Shown: positions 18,350-26,365 of the stretch, piece after piece | How the letters are laid out: each line of letters begins with the position of its first letter | Numbering within the stretch: the stretch's first letter is position 1 | From: Aquisalinus luteolus | Lineage (GTDB): Bacteria; Pseudomonadota; Alphaproteobacteria; Caulobacterales; Parvularculaceae | Reading direction: 5' to 3' | Assembly (NCBI RefSeq): GCF_009712425.2 | Contig: NZ_VCJR02000001.1 | Coordinates: forward strand, 1,554,001-1,618,000 | DNA length: 64,000 nt | Position numbers and translations under genes: made by a program | The notes under the pieces: generated by a model | Databases searched by the model: none | What the model saw: only the letters and a program-made list of their open reading frames with translations | What the model was told of the DNA's origin: nothing

Positions 18350-18763
18350 ATGGACGCTATCGCTAACTGGCTGAACGACAATGCTGGCTATTTCGCCAGC
18401 TACCCGGCGCTATGCGATTCAGTCGGCACCTATTATGTTTTCTGGTTCGCCCTGATCTCACCGGTAGTTATTTATCTAGCGGGTAATCTATGGGGTGTTC
18501 TGACGGATTCCAGACCCGGCAACACGCTGATTCCCCTACTGGTCAGTGTTCTGCTGGGTATCCTGCAATTCGCTTTCATCCAAGGCTGCGCCGATCCGCT
18601 GACGGCAGGTGGTTATACCGATGAACTCATTCGCACGACCATCACCGTTATCCTGAATTATTTCGTGGCTTTCTCTGGCCAGAACCTTTTGTTCGGTCGC
18701 AACCGTGAAAAGCCGTCCAGCGAGACAGGTTCCAAACGTCGCGGCTGGATCGACCCGTGGTAA
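18350..18763 (+). CDS. Small multi-pass membrane protein, unknown
   Basis: A 137-residue membrane protein with GGGAGG before its ATG. At least three hydrophobic segments are visible: YYVFWFALISPVVIYLAGNL, the TLIPLLVSVLLGILQFAFI stretch, and TTITVILNYFVAFSGQNLLF, followed by a basic hydrophilic tail. I do not recognise the family. It is 47 bases after the HEAT-like gene on the same strand and converges on the aldolase-class gene, eleven bases away. Confidence 0.7.
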   Translation: MDAIANWLNDNAGYFASYPALCDSVGTYYVFWFALISPVVIYLAGNLWGVLTDSRPGNTLIPLLVSVLLGILQFAFIQGCADPLTAGGYTDELIRTTITVILNYFVAFSGQNLLFGRNREKPSSETGSKRRGWIDPW

Positions 18764-18774
18764 GATAAGGCGCT

Positions 18775-19623
18775 CTAGTGGTCGAAGCCCGGGTTCTGGC
18801 GCTTCAGCTTGCGCATCAGGCCCGGCCAGGTGAGGTTGTCGCCCAGACCTTTCGCAAAGCCCGGTGCGCCCTGCTGGCGGACCAGATTGCCCATCTCTTC
18901 AGGCTCCTCGATCAGGTTCTCCGTTCCCGCCGCCTGCGCCAGGATCTGCGTCTTGCAGGCCTGTTCCAGGAAATACATCCGCAGGAAGGCGATGGCGCAA
19001 TTCTCGCCCATGGTCAGCGTGCCATGATTGCGCAGCATCAACAGGTTTTTCTCGCCGATATCCTTCACCAAGCGCTCGCGTTCCGAGAGATCCAGCGCGA
19101 TACCTTCATAGTCGTGATAGGCCAGATCGTCATGCACGATCATGGAGAACTGGGTATAGCGCCTCAGCCCGCCCTTCTGGGCCGAAACGGCAACGCCATA
19201 GGGCGAATGCAAATGCAAGACGCAGTTGGCGTCGTGCCGGTTCATGTGCACCGCAGAATGGATGGTGAAGCCGGCCGGGTTGGGGAAATAGGGTGTCGAA
19301 CCGACAAGATTGCCGTCCACATCGATCTTGATCAGGCTCGACGCCGTCATCTCGTCGAACAGCACGCCATAAGGGTTCATCAGGAAACGGGCCTTGCCGT
19401 CTTCGTCGGGCAGGCGCAGCGAGATATGGGTAAAGACGAGATCGTCCCAGCCATAGAGCGCGGCGAGCCTGTATGTCGCCGCCAGGTCGCAGCGTAGCGC
19501 CCATTCCACATCGGAGACCTGGCCCTTCAGGCTGTCTATGGTCGTGGGGTCGGGTATATCGAAGCCTTTCACGACACCGATGGCCTCGACCTGATCCATG
19601 CCTGCCTTCTGCTGGATATTCAT
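18775..19623 (-). CDS. Class II aldolase/adducin family protein
   Basis: A 282-residue zinc-type class II aldolase/adducin domain protein. The metal-binding histidines are in HLHSPYGVAVS (near residue 145) and LRNHGTLTMGE (near residue 205). The N-terminal part WALRCDLAATYRLAALYGWDDLVFTHISLRLP is typical of the aldolase/epimerase fold. AAGGAG precedes the ATG. The relatives include fuculose-phosphate aldolases and decarboxylases; the substrate is unknown here. It diverges from nadK across a 135-base spacer. Confidence 0.88.
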   Translation of the reverse strand: MNIQQKAGMDQVEAIGVVKGFDIPDPTTIDSLKGQVSDVEWALRCDLAATYRLAALYGWDDLVFTHISLRLPDEDGKARFLMNPYGVLFDEMTASSLIKIDVDGNLVGSTPYFPNPAGFTIHSAVHMNRHDANCVLHLHSPYGVAVSAQKGGLRRYTQFSMIVHDDLAYHDYEGIALDLSERERLVKDIGEKNLLMLRNHGTLTMGENCAIAFLRMYFLEQACKTQILAQAAGTENLIEEPEEMGNLVRQQGAPGFAKGLGDNLTWPGLMRKLKRQNPGFDH

Positions 19624-19758
19624 GACGGCGCTCCTTCCACTGGCTTTATCTGGCTTTTCGTTTGGAAATAGTTTGCCGGATCATGGTATGCGTGTTCAAG
19701 AGCTTGTGGCAGTACCACGCGATATGGGGTAGCAGGAAGCCAGCAGGAACAAGGACTT

Positions 19759-20526
19759 ATGGATTCGACCCGGATAGCCTTTCTGGCCAGCGACAAGCCC
19801 GAAGCGCAAGAAGCGCTTCAGGGGCTCGCCCATCGCTATGGCAATCTGCCGGTCGAGGAGGCTGACGTCATCGCGCCCATCGGCGGGGACGGCTTCATGC
19901 TGGAAACCCTGAAGGCCTATATGAGCGCGGACAAGCCGATCTATGGCATCAACCGCGGCACGGTCGGCTTCCTGATGAATTCCTTTTCCATCGAGAACCT
20001 GCCCAAACGCATTGCCAATGCCGAGGCGGCCCGCATCCGCCCGCTGGAGATGACCGCGACGGATCGTGACGGTGCCGTGCAGACAGCCATCGCCTTTAAC
20101 GAGATTTCCCTCTTGCGCGAGACGCGCCAGACCGCTCGCATCGCCATCCACGTGAACGGCAAGACGCGGATGGACATGCTGATCTGCGACGGCATCCTCC
20201 TTGCCTCGCCCATCGGCTCGACCGCGTATAATCTTTCCGCCCATGGCCCGATCATCCCCATCGGCGCGAAATTGCTAGCCCTGACACCGATCAGCGCGTT
20301 CCGCCCACGGCGCTGGCGCGGCGCCCTGCTGCCCCATGATGCAGAGGTTTCCTTCGAGATTCTCGAGCCTTCCCTGCGGCCTGTTTCAGCCGTTGCGGAC
20401 AATTACGAAGTACGCCGTGTCTCGAAGGTCACGGCGTTGGAGAGCCGTGAACATGTGGTGACGATGCTCTATGACAACGATCACTCCCTCGAGGAGCGGA
20501 TCGTGCGCGAGCAATTTTCCTATTAG
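19759..20526 (+). CDS. nadK: NAD kinase
   Basis: Phosphorylates NAD to NADP using ATP or polyphosphate. The 255-residue product is the short alphaproteobacterial length. It has the catalytic GGDG motif (APIGGDGFMLETLKAY), the conserved YGINRGTVGFLMN and the glycine-rich ILLASPIGSTAYNLSAHGP loop. AAGGA lies just before the ATG at 19759. It appears monocistronic; the penicillin-binding protein gene follows after 177 bases. Confidence 0.94.
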   Translation: MDSTRIAFLASDKPEAQEALQGLAHRYGNLPVEEADVIAPIGGDGFMLETLKAYMSADKPIYGINRGTVGFLMNSFSIENLPKRIANAEAARIRPLEMTATDRDGAVQTAIAFNEISLLRETRQTARIAIHVNGKTRMDMLICDGILLASPIGSTAYNLSAHGPIIPIGAKLLALTPISAFRPRRWRGALLPHDAEVSFEILEPSLRPVSAVADNYEVRRVSKVTALESREHVVTMLYDNDHSLEERIVREQFSY

Positions 20527-20703
20527 GCCAACAGAAACAAGGCCTTCCAGCGTGTGTAACATCATGGCAACCATCGCGGCAGTGTGATGGTTTGGGGAGA
20601 GAATTCCCTTGCCCGGCACCCCGCAAAGTTGTCAAATTAGGTGGGGAGAAAATCGAACAATTTGTTGCGTTGCCCTGTTCTTCTACCTGAGGAGCATCTT
20701 GGC

Positions 20704-23172
20704 ATGAATGACCAGTATTCGGGCCGCTTTATGAGCGTGAGCGGCCCACGTAATCCCGACATCAGGAAGGCGCTGGGCAGACTCCTGCGTCGGGCATATA
20801 TATTTGCCGGTTTTGCGTTGCTGGCCGCCCTTTTCCTGGTTCCTGCCATTACCGGCCTCATGGCTTGGCACAAGCTGACCAATGGCACCCTGCCCGATCG
20901 CAATGCAGAAGCCGAGCGCGCAACCTATGTTTTCCTCGACGAAAGCGGAAGGGAAATCGGTGTCCGTGGACCTAACCGCAAGCCTGTCTCGTTTGCGAAC
21001 ATCCCTGCCCATACCGTTCAGGCCTTCCTGTCTATCGAAGACCGCCGTTTCTATGATCACGGCGGTGTCGACCCCATCGGCATCGCCCGGGCGGCAATAA
21101 GCAATTACGAGGCCGGCCGCATCGTAGAGGGTGGCAGCACGATCACCCAGCAGCTGGTCAAGAATATCTACCTGACATCCGAACAGACGCTTGATCGCAA
21201 GATGCAGGAAGCAGTCTATGCCATGCGTCTGGAAAACCGGCTGACGAAACAGGAAATCCTCGAGGATTATCTCCACACTGTCTATTTTGGTTCCAATGCC
21301 TATGGCATCGAGGCGGCGGCAGAGATTTATTTCGGCAAGAACGCCAATAAACTGTCGCTGGCCGAGAGCGCGATGCTGGCAGGCCTGATCAAGGCGCCGA
21401 GCAATTATAACCCCTTCCAGCGCGAGGAACTCGCACGTGAACGCGCCCGCCTCGTGCTCGGCTCCATGAAGCGCGACAAGACCATCACGCCGATCCAGGA
21501 ACAGCTCGCGCTCTACGACCTTGAGCAGATTTCCTTCAAGAAAAAGCCAGCAGAGCCCAATGGCTATTTCCTCGACCTCGCAGCAACGCAAGCGGAAGAA
21601 CGGGGGACATCGACTTATAACACGCTGGAGACCACGCTCGATCGGCCGTTTCAGACCATTGCGGAAAACACGATCCGCGAGATCATGACGGAGGAGATGA
21701 AGACCTCCTACAATGTCAGCGAAGCGGCCATGGTGGTCATGCGCCCGACGGGCGAAGTGCTCGCCATTGTTGGCGGCACGGATTATGGCCGCAGCCAGTT
21801 CAACAGGGCGACGTCCGCCCAGCGCCAGCCCGGCTCGTTGTTCAAGGCCTTCGTTTATGACGCCGCCATGAAGAAAGGCTGGCGTCCTGACGATTATGTC
21901 GTCGACGTACCGATGACGCTGCCGGTTCCCGACAAAAAGGGCGAATATTACAAGCCGGCCAATTACGACGACCGCTATTACGGCATCCTCGAAACGAAGT
22001 CCGCCTTTGCCTATTCGCTGAACTCCGTCGCCCTTCGCCTGCAGGAATATGCCGGTCGCGAACAGGTCATCGCAGACGCCCGCGCTGCAGGCCTCGATGC
22101 GAACCCCGACCCGTGGCCGAGCCTCGCCCTCGGCGTGTTCGAGACCAACCTGCTCGACATCACGGCTGCCTATGCCTCGCTGGTCAGGAACCAGAAGGTC
22201 GAACCGACCGTCTTCGAGCCGGAGCGTCGCCTGATGCCGGTGGCGCCCGACCGCATCAACAAGGACCTCCTGACACTGATGCAGGAGAGCGTCCAGTCCG
22301 GCACCAGCCGCACGACGCAGATCAGCGTGCCGTCTTTCGGCAAGACCGGCACGACGCAGGACTATCGCGACGCCTGGTTCATCGGCATGACCGACAACCT
22401 GATCGTCGGCGTATGGGTCGGCAATGACGACTATACGCCGATGAAAAAGATCACCGGTGCCGCCCTGCCCGGCCTGATCTGGAAAACCTATATGGAACAG
22501 GCGTTGCCGCATCTGGCGCTGGAAAAGAACGCACCGACCTTTTCGACCAAGCCACTGGCCGAGATCGTCAATCCGCCGGAAGGCGAGGAGGACGAGTCCC
22601 GCTACATCTCGCCGCCGCGCAAGCGCATCCTTGGCCCGGCTCGGGTCAATGCCGATGGCTCGCTGAACTTTTATGGCAGAACCTATTATCTCGCCGGAAT
22701 CGATCGCGGCGCGTATCAGTCCTACACGCTGCTGGCCGACAAGCTGCCGCAGATCGCCAATCGCCGCGAGATGATGTGCGAAATCTATCGCGGTGCGGCC
22801 AAATGCGAGCTGAATGGTCGTGACCTGGCGACGACCATCGCCGCCAGCGGATGGGCGCCGATTTCGACCGATGCCGAAAGCGATCTGTGGTATGCGGAAC
22901 AATCTGCCCGTGATGCCGGCAAGGGCATATGGGGCGATGCCTATCAGTATGGTTCATGGGGCACATACTCGGCGTCTTACAGTGTCGATGAACCGATGAA
23001 TGACCGCTATGGCGCAAGCTCGCCTGACAAGTACCGGCCTCAATCCTCCCGCCTCATCGTCGGGGAAGCTGCGGCCAGTGCCGCCGCCAGCGTTGCCGAA
23101 GCCGCCACAGAGGCCAGTGAAGAAGCGGTGGCTGCGACGGCTGGCACCGGCGCTGTCGCTGGCCTGGATTAG
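20704..23172 (+). CDS. Class A penicillin-binding protein with SNase-like C-terminal tail
   Basis: Bifunctional peptidoglycan synthase of 822 residues, start at 20704 (MNDQYSGRFMSVSG) with GAGGAG upstream. One N-terminal membrane helix (AYIFAGFALLAALFLVPAIT) precedes a glycosyltransferase domain (FLSIEDRRFYDHGGVDP, GGSTITQQLVKN, EDYLHTVYFGSNAYGIEAAA) and a transpeptidase domain with SLFK (in QPGSLFKAFVYD), SLN and KTGTT. After about residue 645 comes a segment with YYLAGIDRG, CELNGRDLATTIAASGWAP and AEQSARDAGKGIWGD that resembles the end of a staphylococcal-nuclease fold, then an alanine-rich tail. The nuclease-like part lacks an obvious catalytic set and may be a binding module. Confidence 0.92.
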   Translation: MNDQYSGRFMSVSGPRNPDIRKALGRLLRRAYIFAGFALLAALFLVPAITGLMAWHKLTNGTLPDRNAEAERATYVFLDESGREIGVRGPNRKPVSFANIPAHTVQAFLSIEDRRFYDHGGVDPIGIARAAISNYEAGRIVEGGSTITQQLVKNIYLTSEQTLDRKMQEAVYAMRLENRLTKQEILEDYLHTVYFGSNAYGIEAAAEIYFGKNANKLSLAESAMLAGLIKAPSNYNPFQREELARERARLVLGSMKRDKTITPIQEQLALYDLEQISFKKKPAEPNGYFLDLAATQAEERGTSTYNTLETTLDRPFQTIAENTIREIMTEEMKTSYNVSEAAMVVMRPTGEVLAIVGGTDYGRSQFNRATSAQRQPGSLFKAFVYDAAMKKGWRPDDYVVDVPMTLPVPDKKGEYYKPANYDDRYYGILETKSAFAYSLNSVALRLQEYAGREQVIADARAAGLDANPDPWPSLALGVFETNLLDITAAYASLVRNQKVEPTVFEPERRLMPVAPDRINKDLLTLMQESVQSGTSRTTQISVPSFGKTGTTQDYRDAWFIGMTDNLIVGVWVGNDDYTPMKKITGAALPGLIWKTYMEQALPHLALEKNAPTFSTKPLAEIVNPPEGEEDESRYISPPRKRILGPARVNADGSLNFYGRTYYLAGIDRGAYQSYTLLADKLPQIANRREMMCEIYRGAAKCELNGRDLATTIAASGWAPISTDAESDLWYAEQSARDAGKGIWGDAYQYGSWGTYSASYSVDEPMNDRYGASSPDKYRPQSSRLIVGEAAASAAASVAEAATEASEEAVAATAGTGAVAGLD

Positions 23173-23182
23173 GCAGGCCCGA

Positions 23183-24787
23183 TCACGCTTCTTTCATCGT
23201 CGCCGAAATCTTTTCCGCCATCATCATGACCGGCGCATTTGTATTGCCGCCGATAATGCTCGGCATGAGCGACGCATCGACAACCCGCAGGCCCGTCGCG
23301 CCATATACCGATCCCCCGCTATCCGTCACCGCCATCTCATCGTCTTTCCGGCCCATCCGGCAGGTGCCAACCGGATGATAGATCGTCTCCGCCCGCGCCC
23401 GGATGAATGACGCCCATTGCTCGTCCGTCCTGTCGAGATTGTCCGGATACAGCCATTTATCGACATAACCCGCCAGCGCCGGTTGCCGGGCAATTTCAGC
23501 GATCAGCTTCGCAGCCGCTATCAGGGCTTCCAGATCGCCCTCGCCTGACAGATAGGCCGGATCGATGACCGGATGCTCTGCCGGATTGGCGGAGCCGAGC
23601 CTGACCCGACCTCGCGAGGCAGGATAAAGATGGCAGGCATGCAGGGTGATGCCATTGGAGCCGATGAATTTCTCCTCGCCATGACGGTCGGAATAGCCGG
23701 GCAGGAAATGCAGCTGGATGTCGGGTTTCTCCAGTCCCTCTTGAGACTTCGCAAAGCCGCAGCCTTCGGCGAGGTTCGATGTCATCAACCCCTTGCGGCT
23801 AATAGCATATTCGCCAAGCGCCAGCGCCATCTGGCCCATGCTCTGCAGGGAATAGCCGATGGTCTTGCCGGGCTCGGATTGTGCCAGCAGCGAGATATCG
23901 AGATGGTCTTGCAGGTTCTCGCCGACGCCCGGCAGGTCAATGACGGAAGATATGCCGTAAACTGACAGATGACCCGCCGGCCCCACGCCAGACAGCATCA
24001 GCAGCTGCGGCGTGTTGATCGCCCCGGCACACAGGATCACTTCCCGCTTGGCGAGCAGCTCCTTCGCCTCGCCGTCGACAATGGCATCAATACCTTTCAC
24101 CGACGTGCCATCAACAAGCACACGTCGCACCATCGCCCCGCTGAGGATCGTCAGGTTCGACCGATCCCGGACGGATGGACCAAGATAGCCGGTGTAAGCC
24201 GAGCATCGCTTGCCATCGCGGGTCGTAGTGTCGAACACGCCGATACCTTCGCGACTCCCTGCGTGAAAATCGTCGATCCGACGCAGGCCCGCCTCGATGC
24301 CTGCCTTCACGAATTGATCGGTTGCCGGATGGCCCTTGAAGACTTTCGTCACACCGAGCGGCCCGCCCTGGCCGTGCCACTGGTCCTCGCCTGCTGAGTA
24401 GTCTTCAGACTTCTTGAACCAGTGCAGCGCCTCCATCGCCGACCAGCCCTCGGCCCCCGCCTCTGCCCAGTCGTCATAATCGCCTAGGTCGCCACGGCTG
24501 TAGCACATTGCATTGATGGCCGATGATCCGCCCAGAACCTTGCCGCGCGGCCAGTAAAGGCGGCGGTTGTCGAGATGAAGCTGGGGTGCCGTGTAGTAAT
24601 TCCAGTTATTACCGCGTGAGCCGAGGATTTCGCCCAGCATGCCTGGCACATGGATACGCAAATCGCGGTCTCGGCCACCGGCTTCCAACAGACACACGGA
24701 TACGGACGGGTCCTCGCTCAACCGGCTCGCCATCACACAGCCCGCGGACCCTGCCCCGACAATCACATAATCGAACTCTGTGCGCAT
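23183..24787 (-). CDS. GMC-family FAD oxidoreductase (choline dehydrogenase-like)
   Basis: FAD-dependent alcohol or choline-type dehydrogenase, 534 residues from the ATG at 24787. The Rossmann FAD motif is FDYVIVGAGSAGCVMASRL, followed by the GMC signatures around YWPRGKVLGGSSAINAM and CAGAINTPQLLMLSGVGP. The active-site histidine is probably in IYHPVGTCRMG, and a second conserved Asn/His lies near GGNTNAPVMMMAEKIS. The substrate is not determined by sequence. It ends ten bases from the convergent penicillin-binding protein gene. Confidence 0.92.
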   Translation of the reverse strand: MRTEFDYVIVGAGSAGCVMASRLSEDPSVSVCLLEAGGRDRDLRIHVPGMLGEILGSRGNNWNYYTAPQLHLDNRRLYWPRGKVLGGSSAINAMCYSRGDLGDYDDWAEAGAEGWSAMEALHWFKKSEDYSAGEDQWHGQGGPLGVTKVFKGHPATDQFVKAGIEAGLRRIDDFHAGSREGIGVFDTTTRDGKRCSAYTGYLGPSVRDRSNLTILSGAMVRRVLVDGTSVKGIDAIVDGEAKELLAKREVILCAGAINTPQLLMLSGVGPAGHLSVYGISSVIDLPGVGENLQDHLDISLLAQSEPGKTIGYSLQSMGQMALALGEYAISRKGLMTSNLAEGCGFAKSQEGLEKPDIQLHFLPGYSDRHGEEKFIGSNGITLHACHLYPASRGRVRLGSANPAEHPVIDPAYLSGEGDLEALIAAAKLIAEIARQPALAGYVDKWLYPDNLDRTDEQWASFIRARAETIYHPVGTCRMGRKDDEMAVTDSGGSVYGATGLRVVDASLMPSIIGGNTNAPVMMMAEKISATMKEA

Positions 24788-24863
24788 AAAAATGCCTGCC
24801 TCCCGGTTCCGGAAGGCAAGCATGAATCAGTTCAGTCGCAAAGCGCGGTATACAGCGGAGAAA

Positions 24864-25700
24864 CTAGCTCGCCAGTTCCTTGGCACGCTTGATAGCGGCC
24901 TTCACCGCCTCTTCCATCAACGGGCGCATACCATCCTCGCGGTCAAGCACACCGACGGCCTGTGCCGTCGTGCCGCCCGGCGATTGCACCGCTTTGGACA
25001 GTTCCGGCGCTGAACGCGGATCGGCTTCCATCAGGTAACCGGCGCCGATCACCGTCTCGCGGGAGATCCGCTCCGACAGTTCGCGGTCAAGACCGACGGC
25101 GACACCGGCATCGGTCATCGCTTCGACCAGCAGGAAGGCATAGGCCGGCGCGCAGCCGGAAATCGCCATGGCGCGGTCAAGCTCGTCTTCGGAGTTCATC
25201 CAGACGGCAGAGCCGGTCGCAGAGATCAGCCGGTCGGCAGCGGCCCGCTGTTCCTCGCTGACATTATCACCAGCATAAAGCAGGGTGCAGCCCTTGCGCA
25301 CTGCGGTCGGCAGGTTCGGCATCACGCGCACGATGGGGGCATTGCCTGCGCCCGCGCCTTTCAGATGATTGCGGATCGTCTCGATGGAGACACCGGCGGC
25401 GACGGACATGAACATGGTCTTGTCAATGTCGGGCCAGTCAAGGTCAGGCAGGACGGAGGGGAACATTTGCGGCTTTACGGCAAGCACGCAGATATCCCAG
25501 GCCTGATCGTTTTCGGGGTTTACCGGCACGCCGCGCGTCTCGCACATCTCAACGACGTTGGGACGACCAGACGGCGAGATGACGCCGGAACGCGCCGGAT
25601 CGAGCAGGTCTTCCTCGATCCAGCCTTTGAGCATTGAGCCGCCCATGGAGCCGGCGCCAAGCAGGAGTACGGATAATTTCTCGGTGTTTATATCAGTCAT
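24864..25700 (-). CDS. proC: Pyrroline-5-carboxylate reductase
   Basis: Last step of proline synthesis, NAD(P)H-dependent. The 278-residue product has the dinucleotide loop LLLGAGSMGGSMLKGW, VKPQMFPSVLPDL, VRVMPNLPTAVRKG and the signature region SGCAPAYAFLLVEAMTDAGV through SPGGTTAQAVGVLD. It follows the YbjN gene by 12 bases and precedes the GMC gene on the same strand. Confidence 0.95.
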   Translation of the reverse strand: MTDINTEKLSVLLLGAGSMGGSMLKGWIEEDLLDPARSGVISPSGRPNVVEMCETRGVPVNPENDQAWDICVLAVKPQMFPSVLPDLDWPDIDKTMFMSVAAGVSIETIRNHLKGAGAGNAPIVRVMPNLPTAVRKGCTLLYAGDNVSEEQRAAADRLISATGSAVWMNSEDELDRAMAISGCAPAYAFLLVEAMTDAGVAVGLDRELSERISRETVIGAGYLMEADPRSAPELSKAVQSPGGTTAQAVGVLDREDGMRPLMEEAVKAAIKRAKELAS

Positions 25701-25712
25701 GAGACCGATATA

Positions 25713-26216
25713 TTACGCCGTGCCCTCGGTTTCAAACAAAGAAGCCGCAATTGCCTCATCGGCCGTCTTTCCGCCCCACAGGACGTAGTTGAACGCCGGG
25801 TAGAAGCGCTCGAACGCCTCGGCCGCGCCGCGGATGAGGATTTCGGCCTGAACCTCGTCAAAATCCGCCATTTCAGACAGGACCGTGCCGTTGCGATAGA
25901 CGATGCCATTATCGTCCGACCACAGATCGAAATGGCCGAGCCAGACACGTTCATTAATGCGAGCAAGCAACTTGCAGACCTCGCCTAGCTTTTCCTGAGG
26001 CACTTTCAGTTCCAGCGGCGCGCCCAGCTGCAGGACACGCATGTTCTCCCGCCAGGCAAACCAGACGGCGATATCGCGCCACATGCCACCGACATTGATA
26101 TGCAGCTCGGTCGCATCGACCCGCTCCGCATTCATTTCCGACTGGCTGGCTACCTGCTCGATGATATCGAGCGGATCGTTCAACTGAGGATCATCGTGGT
26201 GAAGGTCAAATGCCAT
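25713..26216 (-). CDS. YbjN domain protein
   Basis: A 167-residue protein of the YbjN family, start at 26216 (MAFDLHHDDPQLN); the frame extends upstream without family character. YbjN proteins have a fold like type III secretion chaperones and may act in stress or motility control, but no firm function is known. The stretch LGEVCKLLARINERVWLGHF, then LWSDDNGIVYRNG, is characteristic. proC follows after 12 bases, a linkage common in alphaproteobacteria. Confidence 0.85.
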   Translation of the reverse strand: MAFDLHHDDPQLNDPLDIIEQVASQSEMNAERVDATELHINVGGMWRDIAVWFAWRENMRVLQLGAPLELKVPQEKLGEVCKLLARINERVWLGHFDLWSDDNGIVYRNGTVLSEMADFDEVQAEILIRGAAEAFERFYPAFNYVLWGGKTADEAIAASLFETEGTA

Positions 26217-26365
26217 TCGCTGTTCCCGTACCTTGCAACGAGCGGAAAACGCCGCCCCGCAGTTAACCATTGCGGGGCGAGTCGGGAGGTCCATCAATGA
26301 TTCGTCTGGCGTGTTGAAAATCAGCAGGCGGACGCGGCTTTCCGGCAACTATGGTGGAAAACCGC

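Noticed and set aside
20683-22902. Long open minus-strand frame opposite the penicillin-binding protein
   Set aside because: It is the complement of a clearly recognised gene, with no ribosome site or family match; GC-rich codon use commonly creates such frames.
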